Shown here: piece after piece, positions 34,820 to 43,745 of the stretch
Layout: each line of letters begins with the position of its first letter
How positions within the stretch are numbered: position 1 is the stretch's first letter
Assembly (NCBI GenBank): GCA_963753135.1
Contig: CAVWBA010000015.1
Span: 124,001 to 188,000, forward strand
DNA from: Roseiarcus sp963753135
GTDB lineage: Bacteria; Pseudomonadota; Alphaproteobacteria; Rhizobiales; Beijerinckiaceae
DNA: 64,000 bases
Reading direction: 5' to 3'
Made by a program: the position numbers and the translations under genes
Notes under the pieces: model-generated
Databases searched by the model: none
What the model was told of the DNA's origin: nothing
The model's input: only the letters and a program-made list of their open reading frames with translations

Positions 34820-35010
34820 TTACTTATCGCCATCCAGTTTAACCCGGATGTAGCGTAATTTGTCGAGCGGGTCCACGCCATTGGCGGCCGGTCTGCGGTC
34901 GATGACGTCGAGCGCATCCCCGGGCCGCAACGCTCGGCATCGCCTTCCTGGATCAGGCAGATTGACCGCCGCTTGCCCCGCAGCCTTCCCTCGGGGCTGA
35001 CCCCGCTCAT
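34820..35010 (-). pseudogene. small gene, unknown, possibly frameshifted
   Basis: The stretch between ddl and the kinase (34749-35080) is not empty. On the minus strand two adjacent frames join at a CCCC run (34918-34921) to read MSGVSPEGRLRGKRR..., ...ICLIQEGDAERCGPG and then DALDVIDRRPAANGVDPLDKL...KLDGDK, about 63 residues ending in TAA. The reading has natural composition and ends well, but I know no such family, and the join needs a one-base deletion (or two-base insertion) at the run. It would be divergent from ddl. Confidence 0.35.
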
Positions 35011-35080
35011 CGACTCCCGTTGACCAGTCCCGCCGCTTTCGGCGAAGTCCCCGCCACGTGCTGATTCGGGAGACGGCGAC

Positions 35081-36172
35081 ATGGCCGAGAGACTACGCGT
35101 CGCATTGCTGTTCGGCGGCCGCTCGGCCGAGCACGACGTCTCCGTCATGTCCGCCGGCAACGTGTTCCGCGCCCTCGACCCGGCGCGCTACGACACGATT
35201 CCGATCGGTATCACGCGCTCCGGCGTCTGGCGCCTTTGCGTGCTTGAAGGCCGGGCGTTTCCGGTCGCGGTTCCCGAAAGCGGGCCGCGCGTCGCTCTCA
35301 TTCCCGGCGGCGCGGGGCGGCTTGCGATCCTGTCCGAGACCGATGGGGCTGCGCCCGACTTGTCGCGCTCGGTCGACGTCGTGTTCCCGGTTCTGCATGG
35401 CCCCTTCGGCGAGGATGGAACCGTCCAGGGCGCGGCTGAGATTGCGGGCGTGCCCTATGTCGGTTCCGGCGTCCTCGGCTCGGCGGCTGCGATGGACAAA
35501 GATGTCGCCAAGCGCCTGATGCGCGACGGCGGACTGCCCATCGCCCGCTTCTTGAGCTTCGCCCAAGGGGACACACCCGCCTTTGAGGCGGTCGTCGCCG
35601 AATTGGGCCGGCCGGTCTTCGTCAAGCCGGCGCGCCTTGGCTCGTCGGTCGGCATCAGCAAGGCGGCGACGGAGCCGGAGTTCGCGCAAGCGGTTGCCGA
35701 GGCGTTCCGGCATGACCGCAAGATCCTCGTCGAGGAATATGTTCGCGGCCGTGAGATCGAGTGTGGCGTTCTCGAGGACGAGGACGGCTCGCTCACCGCA
35801 TCGCTGCCCGGCGAGATCGTGCCCAGCAACCGGCATGGCTTCTACACCTACGAGGCCAAATATCTCGACGAGGAGGGCGCTGCGATCAAGATCCCCGCCG
35901 ACCTTAACCCCGAAATCAGCGACAAGGTGAGGAAGCTCTCCATTGAAGCGTTCCGGGCGCTTGGCTGCGAGGGTCTGGCCCGCATCGACTTTTTTCTGCG
36001 CGAGGACGGCACGCTCATCATCAACGAGGTGAACACCCTGCCCGGCTTCACCAATATCAGCATGTACCCGAAGGTCATGGAGGTGCTCGGGATCAGCTAT
36101 CCCGAACTGGTCGACCGCCTCATCCGCCATGCGCTCGCGCGGGCGAGTGCGGGGGCGGCGGCGAAGCCTTAG
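35081..36172 (+). CDS. ddl: D-alanine--D-alanine ligase
   Basis: Ddl joins two D-alanines for the peptidoglycan stem peptide. The 363-residue ATP-grasp enzyme has LLFGGRSAEHDVSVMSA (about 8-24), PVLHGPFGEDGTVQG, VKPARLGSSVGISK, and the metal/ATP site RIDFFLREDG followed by INEVNTLPGFT. It is the longer DdlA type. It stands alone, away from any mur cluster, so it may be a second copy. GGGAGA at 35069-35074 is a fair ribosome-binding site. Confidence 0.92.
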   Translation: MAERLRVALLFGGRSAEHDVSVMSAGNVFRALDPARYDTIPIGITRSGVWRLCVLEGRAFPVAVPESGPRVALIPGGAGRLAILSETDGAAPDLSRSVDVVFPVLHGPFGEDGTVQGAAEIAGVPYVGSGVLGSAAAMDKDVAKRLMRDGGLPIARFLSFAQGDTPAFEAVVAELGRPVFVKPARLGSSVGISKAATEPEFAQAVAEAFRHDRKILVEEYVRGREIECGVLEDEDGSLTASLPGEIVPSNRHGFYTYEAKYLDEEGAAIKIPADLNPEISDKVRKLSIEAFRALGCEGLARIDFFLREDGTLIINEVNTLPGFTNISMYPKVMEVLGISYPELVDRLIRHALARASAGAAAKP

Positions 36173-36288
36173 GGTCCTCCTGCTCGACGCCGCCTCCGGC
36201 TCGGCGGGCCGGCTGCGGCAGGTCAAGGTCGGATGCCCGATCGTGAGGCGCGGATCGGTTTAGGCGAGGGAGCAATGAGGAAGAATTC

Positions 36289-36852
36289 ATGACCGAAAGC
36301 CTGACCCAATTGTCGAAAGGGGCGCTGAACGATCTTTCCGGCGTGTTCGCCGCCATGCCGGACAATGCGCTCGACGAGCTGATCGAGGAGATCGTCAAGG
36401 CGAAGCGCATCGTCGTGTTCGGCCTCGGGCGCGAGGGGTTGCAGATGCGCGGCTTCGCCATGCGGCTCTTTCACATGGGCCGCGATGTCGCGGTCTGGGG
36501 CGACATGACGACGCCGGCGCTCGGACCGGGCGACCTGTTCATCGCCTCCGCTGGCCCAGGCGATCTGCCGACCGCGCGCACGCTCGTCGACATCGCGCAT
36601 GAGGCGGGCGCGCGCACCGCGCTTGTCACCGCCCAGCCCGCGGGCGGCCTCGCCAGCCATGTCGATGTCGTCGCCGTTATTCCGGCCCAGACGATGGCCG
36701 ACGATCAGGCTGGCAAGCTTTCGGTCCTGCCGATGGGGTCGCTGTTCGAGACCGCGCAGATGATCGCCTTCGAACTGGCGATCCTGAAGCTGCGCCCGCG
36801 CTTCGGCGAAACCTCGGAGACGATGCGCGCGCGGCACACCAATCTGGAGTGA
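36289..36852 (+). CDS. SIS-domain protein, 6-phospho-3-hexuloisomerase-like
   Basis: The 187-residue protein has one SIS (sugar isomerase) domain: IVVFGLGREGLQMRGFAMRLFHMG near residue 40 and GPGDLFIASAGPGD. It resembles HxlB, which in the ribulose monophosphate pathway turns hexulose-6-phosphate into fructose-6-phosphate. No HxlA synthase is next to it, so its substrate may be another sugar phosphate. GGGAGCAATGAGGAAG precedes the ATG. The family is clear, the reaction is not. Confidence 0.75.
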   Translation: MTESLTQLSKGALNDLSGVFAAMPDNALDELIEEIVKAKRIVVFGLGREGLQMRGFAMRLFHMGRDVAVWGDMTTPALGPGDLFIASAGPGDLPTARTLVDIAHEAGARTALVTAQPAGGLASHVDVVAVIPAQTMADDQAGKLSVLPMGSLFETAQMIAFELAILKLRPRFGETSETMRARHTNLE

Positions 36853-36986
36853 TCACATCACATCAGAGCACCTGAGTGGGCCGGTCGTCAGCGTCGCGAC
36901 GCATCGATTGCGACCACAATCTCTCGTGATTGCAGCCATAATCCCTTTTTAAGCCGTTGGCGTCGACCACGACCAGGATAAGCGCC

Positions 36987-37652
36987 ATGGCGATTTGGGC
37001 TCTCGGCTTAATAGCGAAGGTTTCGTCGAGATTCGTCCACGAGATCTTGCCAGTGGCCACGGCGAGCGTGATTGGCGCGATGCTGGTCAACCATTACGGG
37101 CGTCAGCCGCCGGCGGCCCCGATTGTCATTCAGGCCCCGCCGTCGGCGTCCGAAGAGGCGATGGTGCAGTCGCTGCGTGAGGAACACGAACTCATCGCCA
37201 GCTTTGTGAAGCGCAATCAGGAGGAAGAGCTCGACGCCGAGCGCTCGGGGAGCGCCGCGACGGAGGTCGCGTCGGTTGCCCCGCTCACCCTTTCCGTCGC
37301 GGATCCGCCATTGCCCGAGCCACGACCGGCGGCGGCACAGAAAGCGGTTGCGCGGCTCGCGCCAAAAGCCGCGGTCAAGAAAAAGTCCGGGCCGGCGAAG
37401 GCGCCGGCATCTCAGCCGGACCCTGCCGCAGTTGCGACAGAGACCCCACCGCTTCTGACCTCCTGGCCTCCCCCGGCTCGAATTGAGCCCGAGCCAAGAG
37501 CGAGGCCGATTGTCCGCGTCGCCGGCGAAGTGCGCGAGTGGGTCGCGGACGTAGCGCAGGCGCCGGCGCGGGTGGCGTTCCTCCCTCGATGGCCTGATTG
37601 GTCTTCGATGCCACCCCTCATCCGACCGCGGAGCTTCTTCCGGCAAAACTGA
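36987..37652 (+). CDS. hypothetical membrane-anchored protein, Pro/Ala-rich
   Basis: I do not recognise this 221-residue protein. It has one hydrophobic N-terminal stretch (about 2-40, containing AMLVNHYG), a short helix rich in Glu (about 58-85), then a long Ala/Pro/Lys-rich, probably disordered region (about 100-175), and a C-terminal arginine-rich tail. ATG 36987 is preceded by AGGATAA. It converges with dgoA, 14 bases away. Confidence 0.6.
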   Translation: MAIWALGLIAKVSSRFVHEILPVATASVIGAMLVNHYGRQPPAAPIVIQAPPSASEEAMVQSLREEHELIASFVKRNQEEELDAERSGSAATEVASVAPLTLSVADPPLPEPRPAAAQKAVARLAPKAAVKKKSGPAKAPASQPDPAAVATETPPLLTSWPPPARIEPEPRARPIVRVAGEVREWVADVAQAPARVAFLPRWPDWSSMPPLIRPRSFFRQN

Positions 37653-37665
37653 TCCCGAACACCCG

Positions 37666-38283
37666 CTATGCGCTCTCCTTCCAAGCCCTCACGAACGTCT
37701 GCGCGGCGCGCGCGACCTCCTCGACGCTCGCGCCGGGCTTATAGAGCGCCGAGCCAATGCCGAAGCCGTTCGCGCCGGCGCGTCGATAAGGAGCGATGCG
37801 CTCCGGCGTGACGCCGCCGACCGGATAGAGTTGCGTCTCTCTGGGCAAAACGGCGCGCCACGCCTTCACGACATCTGGGCCAAGCGCTTCGCCGGGGAAA
37901 AGCTTTAGTCCCGACGCGCCCGCCTTGAGCGCCGCGAACGCTTCGGTCGGGGTGGCGACGCCCGGCACGGCGAGGAGGCCCAGCTTCACGGCCCGCCCGA
38001 TGACGGCGTGATCCGCGTTGGGCGCGACCACGAGCCTCGCGCCCGTTTCCGCGACCTCGTCGACCTCGCGCCCTTCCAGCACCGTTCCGGCGCCGACGAG
38101 AACCTTGTCGCCGAAGAGCCGCGCAATGAGTTCGATGCTCGCTAACGGATCGGGTGAATTGAGCGGCACTTCAATGGCGCCGAAACCCGCCTCGACAATC
38201 ACCGCGGCGACCGAATCCGCTTCGTCCGGCGTGACGCCGCGCAGGATGGCGACGAGCGGGGTCGGAGCAAGTTCAAGCGTCAC
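37666..38283 (-). CDS. dgoA: 2-dehydro-3-deoxy-6-phosphogalactonate aldolase
   Basis: This KDPG/KDPGal-type class I aldolase of 205 residues splits the 6-phospho keto-sugar acid into pyruvate and glyceraldehyde-3-phosphate. The Glu lies in GAIEVPLNSPDP and the Schiff-base lysine in GASGLKLFPGE. GTG 38283 is chosen because GTGA overlaps the dgoK stop. Pairing with dgoK identifies galactonate rather than gluconate as the likely substrate line. The enzyme working just before them, dgoD, is not in the window. Confidence 0.88.
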   Translation of the reverse strand: MTLELAPTPLVAILRGVTPDEADSVAAVIVEAGFGAIEVPLNSPDPLASIELIARLFGDKVLVGAGTVLEGREVDEVAETGARLVVAPNADHAVIGRAVKLGLLAVPGVATPTEAFAALKAGASGLKLFPGEALGPDVVKAWRAVLPRETQLYPVGGVTPERIAPYRRAGANGFGIGSALYKPGASVEEVARAAQTFVRAWKESA

Positions 38284-39197
38284 AGGAGCTCTCCGTCGCG
38301 AGCGATGCGAAAAAGCCCGCGCGCCGCAGCCCGCGGCGGCGCGACGCGAGCGGAAACGCCGAGCGCCTCGCACGCCTTGAGATAGCGCGCAACCAGCGCT
38401 TCGGTCCCCGCAAGATGTGGCTCCTCGCCGCGAAAGAGCCGCCGCGCCTCGCCAATTTCGGCTCCAATCAGGAGGCCGGAGAGATATTCGCCCACATCAT
38501 CCTCCGGGAGCGCGCCCATGAGCGGCAGAGATCGCGCGCCAAACAGGAGGCCGAGTAACCCGGACTCGCCTTGGCAGGCCGCGGCTGCCGCGCCGCGTCG
38601 AACGCCGAGCGTGAAAGCCTCTCCCGGGCTCTTCGCCGGCGCGGCCTTTGCGAAAGCGCCCGCAACGGTATGGTCCCGTAGCGCCGCGAATAGCTCGCCA
38701 GTCACGAAGGTCTTGAACGCCGCAACGTGTTCGCCCTCGACCCGAGCCCATTTCGAATGCGAGCCCGGCAGCACGATCAGGCGAGCGCCCTCGTCGGCGA
38801 TACCGAAAATCTCCGTCTCCTCGCCTCGCATCACATCCGGCTGACCGGCTTCATCGACATGGGAGAGACCGGGCGCAAGCACGACGCGGCGGCCATCGGC
38901 CATGACCTGCGCCAGATGCGCGGCGACGTCGGAAGGTCCGGCAGGACATTTGACGTAAGCCGCCTCGCGCCAGCCATGCCGGCTGCCGACCATGCCCGAA
39001 GCGATGACCGGGAGAGACGGATGGGCGTCGAGCCACCCGCCGATCAGGCGTTTGAGCGTCGCTGGATAAGCGCCTGCCGCCACGCTCCCGATTCCGTCCC
39101 CGGAGGCGAATTCATCGAGGACCTCGGCGTCCCGCGACATGAGATAAGCGCGAAAGCTGGAGGTTCCCCAGTCGATGGCGATGAGCGCAGGCGACAT
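38280..39197 (-). CDS. dgoK: 2-dehydro-3-deoxygalactonokinase
   Basis: DgoK phosphorylates 2-keto-3-deoxygalactonate, the step before DgoA in the De Ley-Doudoroff route. The 305-residue kinase begins with the ASKHA phosphate loop AIDWGTSSFRAYL and has MVGSRHGW and a LPGSHSKWARV motif typical of the family. ATG 39197 fits the family; a start 36 bases upstream is possible. It is coupled to dgoA by a 4-base overlap. Confidence 0.9.
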   Translation of the reverse strand: MSPALIAIDWGTSSFRAYLMSRDAEVLDEFASGDGIGSVAAGAYPATLKRLIGGWLDAHPSLPVIASGMVGSRHGWREAAYVKCPAGPSDVAAHLAQVMADGRRVVLAPGLSHVDEAGQPDVMRGEETEIFGIADEGARLIVLPGSHSKWARVEGEHVAAFKTFVTGELFAALRDHTVAGAFAKAAPAKSPGEAFTLGVRRGAAAAACQGESGLLGLLFGARSLPLMGALPEDDVGEYLSGLLIGAEIGEARRLFRGEEPHLAGTEALVARYLKACEALGVSARVAPPRAAARGLFRIARDGELL

Positions 39198-39362
39198 GAG
39201 AGCCGATTGACCACGCACGATGGGCGCGGTCAATCATGCGCGGCTTTTGGCCAGCGGCTTCGCTTAAGCGAGCGGTCCGTCAATCCCGTGGGCCGCAATC
39301 ATTGACAATCCGAGGCGTCCCCTTCTATTCGCGAATCCTTGCGGGTTGGGGCGCCACACAGA

Positions 39363-40343
39363 ATGAACCGTCGTCAGTTCGGCCGCGTCGCAGCTGCAGC
39401 CGTCGCCTTGCCACTCCACTCCGCGCTTGCCCAGCGCGTCGACAAAGACGCTGAACAGCTCACGAACGGCGAATTCGACTGGTATCCCGACCGCTCCCCG
39501 AGCGGACCGGTTATCCTCATCGTCTCGCTGCCGGACCAGCGGGTCTATGTCTATCGCGACGGAGTGCGCATCGCCGCCTCGACCTGCTCGACCGGCAAAC
39601 TCGGCCATCGAACGCCGACCGGCGTGTTCAAGATCCTGCAGAAGGACAAGAACCATCACTCCTCGACCTATAACAATGCGCCGATGCCCTACATGAACCG
39701 GCTCACTTGGTCGGGAGTCGCGCTGCACGCGGGGCAGTTGCCCGGCTATCCCGCGTCGCATGGATGCGTGCGCCTGCCGAAGGAATTCGCCGAACTCCTG
39801 TTTGGCGTCACCAAGCTCGGCATGACGGTGGTCATCGCCGACGACAAGTCTCAGCCGGAAGAGGTGACGCATCCCGGCATGGTGCTCGGCGAATACGCCG
39901 CGCGCGAATTCAACGCCGTCGACAACGCGATCAAGGCGACGGAATATTCGGAAGGACACGATCCTACGCCGAAATCGCCCGGCGTCGTCGTCAGCAGCGC
40001 CGACAAGTCCATTCAGGTGTTCGACAATGGCGCGCTGGCCGCGTCGGGCAAAGTCGAGATCCAAAATCCGGAGAAGCCGCTGGGCGAGCGCGTCTTCACC
40101 TTGAGCGGCGCAGATGATCAGACTGGCCTCTTGACGTGGCAAGCCGCCGACGTCGGCGCGACGTCAAAGACGACCAGCGAAGACAATGGCGCGGCTCTGC
40201 GCCGAATCAAGGCTGACCTACCGGCGCGTGAGGCGGTCCGCAAGCGGCTCAAATTCGGCATGACGCTTGTCACCACCGATCAGCCGGCGGACGCCAGGAC
40301 CCGCTCGGGGGCCGGGTTCGTCGTCCTCGATTCGCAGAGTTGA
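39363..40343 (+). CDS. L,D-transpeptidase, YkuD family
   Basis: This exported 326-residue enzyme can cross-link peptidoglycan through 3-3 bonds or attach lipoproteins. The N-terminus MNRRQFGRVAAAAVALPL looks like a signal with a twin-arginine-like RR; the mature part has a YkuD domain (about 45-165) with the catalytic Cys in SHGCVRLP. The C-terminal 150 residues contain a second strand-rich region without the motif. ATG 39363 is chosen over a GTG 24 bases upstream. The exact reaction is not predictable. Confidence 0.83.
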   Translation: MNRRQFGRVAAAAVALPLHSALAQRVDKDAEQLTNGEFDWYPDRSPSGPVILIVSLPDQRVYVYRDGVRIAASTCSTGKLGHRTPTGVFKILQKDKNHHSSTYNNAPMPYMNRLTWSGVALHAGQLPGYPASHGCVRLPKEFAELLFGVTKLGMTVVIADDKSQPEEVTHPGMVLGEYAAREFNAVDNAIKATEYSEGHDPTPKSPGVVVSSADKSIQVFDNGALAASGKVEIQNPEKPLGERVFTLSGADDQTGLLTWQAADVGATSKTTSEDNGAALRRIKADLPAREAVRKRLKFGMTLVTTDQPADARTRSGAGFVVLDSQS

Positions 40344-40405
40344 GGCAAGACGAAGACCCAATTGCGACCGAATGGATCTTGCTGTCCGAAGGCCGAGATC
40401 GGAGA

Positions 40406-40792
40406 TCAGACCAGTCGAATGGGTCCCGGATATTTGGCGACCGTCGGATCGGAGGTCAACAGAGTGAGCCCTTCCACGATCGCTTGAGCGACGAGCATGC
40501 GATCGAGCCGGTCTTTGTGAATGGGAGGCAGGCCCGCCAATGCGGCGGCATGGGCGCCTGTCACGGCGAGTTCGGCATAACGGTTGTCGAAAAGGCTCCG
40601 ACGAAGCGAACTGACGTCGATACGAAAATCGGCGCGGTTGCGACCTGTCTTGATCGGAACCTCCCACAGGCTGACCGAGCTAAAGGTCAATTCATTGTCT
40701 GGCTCGCCAATCAAAGCGCGGGCGGCGGCGGATAGCCTCCGGCTCTCGGCAATTGTTCAAAGCAGGATGTGCGTGTCGAGCAGAAGCCTCAC
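40406..40792 (-). pseudogene. VapC-like PIN toxin, nonsense mutated
   Basis: From GTG 40792 the frame reads VRLLLDTHILL, the usual PIN-domain start with its catalytic Asp, then meets TGA at 40757-40759 where the family has Trp. After the stop the same frame continues to the end (SSVSLWEV, KDRLDRMLVAQA, LTSDPTVAKY) without a shift, so a full PIN protein of about 128 residues was once encoded. A late start at TTG 40714 would lack the first catalytic Asp. Unlike the frameshifts elsewhere, this lesion is a substitution and probably real. Confidence 0.65.
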
Positions 40793-40833
40793 TCGTCGCC
40801 GTAGAACAGTTTCTCGATTTCCTCCTGGTCCAT
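40789..40833 (-). pseudogene. antitoxin remnant before the VapC-like gene
   Basis: Only 14 codons, MDQEEIEKLFYGDE, remain before a TGA that overlaps the VapC-like GTG by 4 bases. Such an acidic ending is typical of the antitoxin of these pairs. The frame is closed by a TAG four codons upstream of the ATG, so the DNA-binding part is gone. Confidence 0.4.
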
Positions 40834-40838
40834 CGTGT

Positions 40839-40861
40839 TAGACTAAGTCTACTTAGCTTAG
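40839..40861. promoter_or_regulatory. palindrome, possible old TA operator
   Basis: TAGACT-A-AGTCTA (40839-40851) is a perfect 6-base inverted repeat, directly followed by CTTAGCTTAG. It sits just upstream of the antitoxin remnant, where an autoregulated toxin-antitoxin operon would have its operator. Confidence 0.35.
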
Positions 40862-40927
40862 TTCACATTCGGCGGCGCGTCAGGGCGTGCAATTGTCCAC
40901 ATTGCGAGAACGCCCGTGAAATTCTCA

Positions 40928-42505
40928 TCACCCTCGCGCCTCCTGCTCGCGAAGCTTGAAGCGCTGGATCTTGCCGGTCGCGGTCTTCGGCAGTTCGGCG
41001 ATGAAGGCGATCGAGCGTGGATACTTGTAGGGCGCCAGGCGATCCTTGACGAAGCCCTTGAGCTCCGCCTCGTCGGCGGCTGCGCCCTCCTTCAGCACCA
41101 CGAACGCCTTCGTCTTGATGAGGCCGTCGGCGTCGGGAGCGCCGATCACCGCCGCTTCGAGGACAGAGGGGTGCTGCGCCAGCGTCGCCTCGACCTCGAA
41201 CGGGCTGACCCACACGCCTCCGACTTTGAGCATGTCGTCCGAGCGGCCGGCATAGGTGAAGGTTCCGTCGGCATTGCGGATGTATTTGTCGCCGCTCTTC
41301 ACCCAGCGGCCCTCGAAGGTCTCGCGTGTCTTGGCGCGATTGCCCCAGTACATGAGCGCCGCCGACGGCCCGTGGATGTAGAGGTCGCCCGGCTCGCCGT
41401 CGGGAATCGCGCGCCCGCCGTCGCCGCGGAGCTCAATCTCGTAGCCCGGCACCGGCCAGCCCGTCGAGCCGTACCGCACCTTGTCCGGCCGATTGGAGAT
41501 GAAGATATGCAGCATCTCGGTCGAGCCGATGCCGTCGACAATGTCGACGCCAAAATGGCGCTTGAACCGCTCGCCGATCTCGGCCGGCAGCGCTTCCCCG
41601 GCGGATGACACGAGCCTTAAATCCACATCTTCGCGTTTCGGCAAGAGGTTCGACGCGAGCAAGCCGGCGAAGCCAGTCGGCGCGCCATAAAAGACAGTCG
41701 GCTTGACGCCCCCGACGCCGCCGCGCCAGCGCTTGAAGACCGCCTCCGGCGTCGGCCGCTCGGCCATGAGCAGCGCCGTCGCGCCAACCGCGAGCGGAAA
41801 GGTCAGCGCGTTGCCGAGTCCATAGGCGAAAAAGAGCTTGGCGGCGGAGTAGCAGACGTCGCTCTCCTTGAGCCCAAGGATCGCCTTGCCGTAGAGCTCG
41901 GTCGTCCAATACGGATTCGCGTGCGAATGCACCGTGCCCTTTGGCCTGCCGGTCGAGCCCGACGAATAGAGCCAGAAGGCAGGATCGTCGGCATGCGTGC
42001 GCGTTGGTCTCGTCAGCGGCGTCACGCCGGCGAGGAAGTCGCCGAACTCGATTTCGCCCGCCTCGAGCGGCTGTGCAGGACGCGAGACGACGACAGCGTG
42101 AACCTCGTGATCCGATTTGGCGAGCGCGGCCTTCAACGCCGGCTTGACGGCGCCGCTCACCAACGCGGCTTGGGCGCGCGAATGCTCGAGCATGTAGGCG
42201 AGGTCGTCGGCGGTGAGCAGCGTGTTGACCGCGACCGGAACGACGCCGGCCAGCATTGCGCCTAGGAAGGCGACCGGCCAGTCGACGCAGTCCTGCATCA
42301 GGATCAGCGCTCGCTCCTCGCGCTTGACGCCGCTCTCCTTGAGCGCCGCGGCCAACCGTCGCGCGCGGTCGTCGAGCTCGCCGTAAGTCACCGCGCCAAG
42401 GTCGTCGATGAACGCGGTCTTGTTCGCGCGCCCGGCATTGGCTTGAAGCAGATGCGCCGCGAAGTTGAACGCCTCGGGCGGCGGTTCAACCGGGCTTGCG
42501 GTCAT
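40928..42505 (-). CDS. bclA: benzoate--CoA ligase
   Basis: This 525-residue adenylate-forming enzyme makes benzoyl-CoA from benzoate, ATP and CoA. It has the AMP-binding signature WLYSSGSTGRPKGTVHSH (about 180), STEMLHIF, and the C-terminal TGKIQRFKLR with the catalytic lysine. LFFAYGLGNALTFP is typical of benzoate-CoA ligases. ATG 42505 follows AAGGAGA and fits the family; upstream residues are not conserved. It is divergent from boxR and is the entry enzyme for the boxABC genes on the other side. Confidence 0.9.
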   Translation of the reverse strand: MTASPVEPPPEAFNFAAHLLQANAGRANKTAFIDDLGAVTYGELDDRARRLAAALKESGVKREERALILMQDCVDWPVAFLGAMLAGVVPVAVNTLLTADDLAYMLEHSRAQAALVSGAVKPALKAALAKSDHEVHAVVVSRPAQPLEAGEIEFGDFLAGVTPLTRPTRTHADDPAFWLYSSGSTGRPKGTVHSHANPYWTTELYGKAILGLKESDVCYSAAKLFFAYGLGNALTFPLAVGATALLMAERPTPEAVFKRWRGGVGGVKPTVFYGAPTGFAGLLASNLLPKREDVDLRLVSSAGEALPAEIGERFKRHFGVDIVDGIGSTEMLHIFISNRPDKVRYGSTGWPVPGYEIELRGDGGRAIPDGEPGDLYIHGPSAALMYWGNRAKTRETFEGRWVKSGDKYIRNADGTFTYAGRSDDMLKVGGVWVSPFEVEATLAQHPSVLEAAVIGAPDADGLIKTKAFVVLKEGAAADEAELKGFVKDRLAPYKYPRSIAFIAELPKTATGKIQRFKLREQEARG

Positions 42506-42609
42506 CGGCGTCTCCTTGGCCCCGTCCAAAGCGCGGACGGCCTCCCCTGAAAAGCCGACGCGCAGCCGGAGCGCTGCAAGTCGCACAACGGTTGTCCGCG
42601 CCGGCATTA

Positions 42610-42623
42610 TGCAATATTGTGCT
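42610..42623. promoter_or_regulatory. candidate BoxR operator, bclA-boxR gap
   Basis: TGCA-ATATTG-TGCT lies in the divergent gap, containing the palindrome CAATATTG. The BzdR/BoxR regulators of Azoarcus bind operators built on TGCA words. It would lie 105 bases upstream of the bclA ATG and 30 bases before the boxR start. Confidence 0.45.
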
Positions 42624-42652
42624 TCATCCATCTCTAGGGGGGCGCCCGGACC

Positions 42653-43664
42653 TTGTCAAACAATGCGCCATTCTCGTCGACCGTTACGCCAATCGAGGCG
42701 CGCGATGCGGGAGGCGAAAGCCGAAACGAGGCGGCCGAGTCCGCCGACGCGCATGCGCGGGCCGAGAGTTCGGACGGACGGCAGGAGCTGTTCTTGGCCG
42801 CGCTTGGCAAACGCGCCAAGGCTCTGCGTGCGCGCCGCGGTTTGACCCGCAAGGCGCTCGCCCGCTTGGCCGGCGTTTCCGAGCGGCATTTGGCCAATCT
42901 CGAATATGGCGTCGGCAACGCCTCGATCCTGGTGCTCTTGCAGGTCGCGCAGGCGCTGCAATGCTCGCTGGCCGAGCTTGTGGGCGATTTGACCACGCAA
43001 TCGCCAGAATGGCTTATGCTGCGCGAGACGCTCGGGGCCTGCGATGAGGCGATGTTGCGCCGCGTGCGCCTCGCAGCCATAGACCTCGTCGGCGGCGGAG
43101 CGCCGCGCAATGACGAGGGGCCTGTCCGCTCCTCGTCGAGGATTGCACTGATCGGCCTGCGCGGGGCGGGCAAATCGACCCTCGGCCGCATGCTGGCGGA
43201 GGATCTCGGCTTTCCCTTTGTTGAGCTCAGCCGCGAGATCGAGAAGCTCGCCGGCTGCAGCATCAGCGAGGTTCTTGGGCTTTATGGCCAGAACGCCTAC
43301 CGCCGCTATGAGCGCCGCGCCCTCGAGGACGCAATCGACGCCTATCCTCAAGCCGTGATCGCCACCGCGGGCGGGTTGGTCAGCGATCTCATGAGCTTCA
43401 ACCTTCTTCTGCGCCGCTGCACCACCGTCTGGCTGATGGCCGATCCCGAAGACCACATGAGTTCGCGTCATGGCCCAGGGCGACTTGCGGCCGATGGCCG
43501 CGAGCCGTGAGGCGATGGATGACCTGAAATCAATCCTCGCCGGCCGCGCGGCGTTCTATTCGAAGGCCGACATGCGCCTGGACACCAGCGCTCAGCCGCT
43601 CATTGAAACCTTCCAGATCCTGCGGGCGCAGGCGCGCAAGGCGATCGGCTTGCCCGTCGACTGA
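42653..43664 (+). pseudogene. boxR: BoxR/BzdR-type regulator, frameshifted
   Basis: The gene encodes an about 336-residue repressor: a variable N-terminus, an XRE helix-turn-helix (about 50-108; RGLTRKALARLAGVSERHLANLE) and a C-terminal shikimate-kinase-like domain with P-loop LRGAGKST (about 168). In Azoarcus such proteins repress box or bzd genes and release DNA on binding benzoyl-CoA. After EDHMS the frame is lost: ATGAGTTCGCGTC near 43462 holds one T more than needed; MAQGDLRPM to LPVD continues in the next frame. The start TTG 42653 is uncertain. It is probably functional if the extra T is an error. Confidence 0.78.
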
Positions 43665-43678
43665 CCCGGCAAGCTGCC

Positions 43679-43720
43679 TTGTCTGATTAGAGCTAGCGCA
43701 CTATGATGCAGGACTTGCAT
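43679..43720 (+). promoter_or_regulatory. boxC promoter with candidate BoxR operator
   Basis: TTGTCT (43679-43684), a 17-base spacer and TATGAT (43702-43707) form a fair sigma-70 promoter. The perfect inverted repeat ATGCA-N5-TGCAT spans 43706-43720, that is the end of the -10 and the start site, where a repressor would block. The TGCA words match the half-sites known for the BzdR/BoxR family. Confidence 0.55.
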
Positions 43721-43745
43721 TAAACTGCCTACCAGCGGGAGCCCC

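Noticed and set aside
40893..40905. DnaA-box-like word TTGTCCACA near the end of bclA
   Set aside because: It is a single copy beside a catabolic gene with no origin features.
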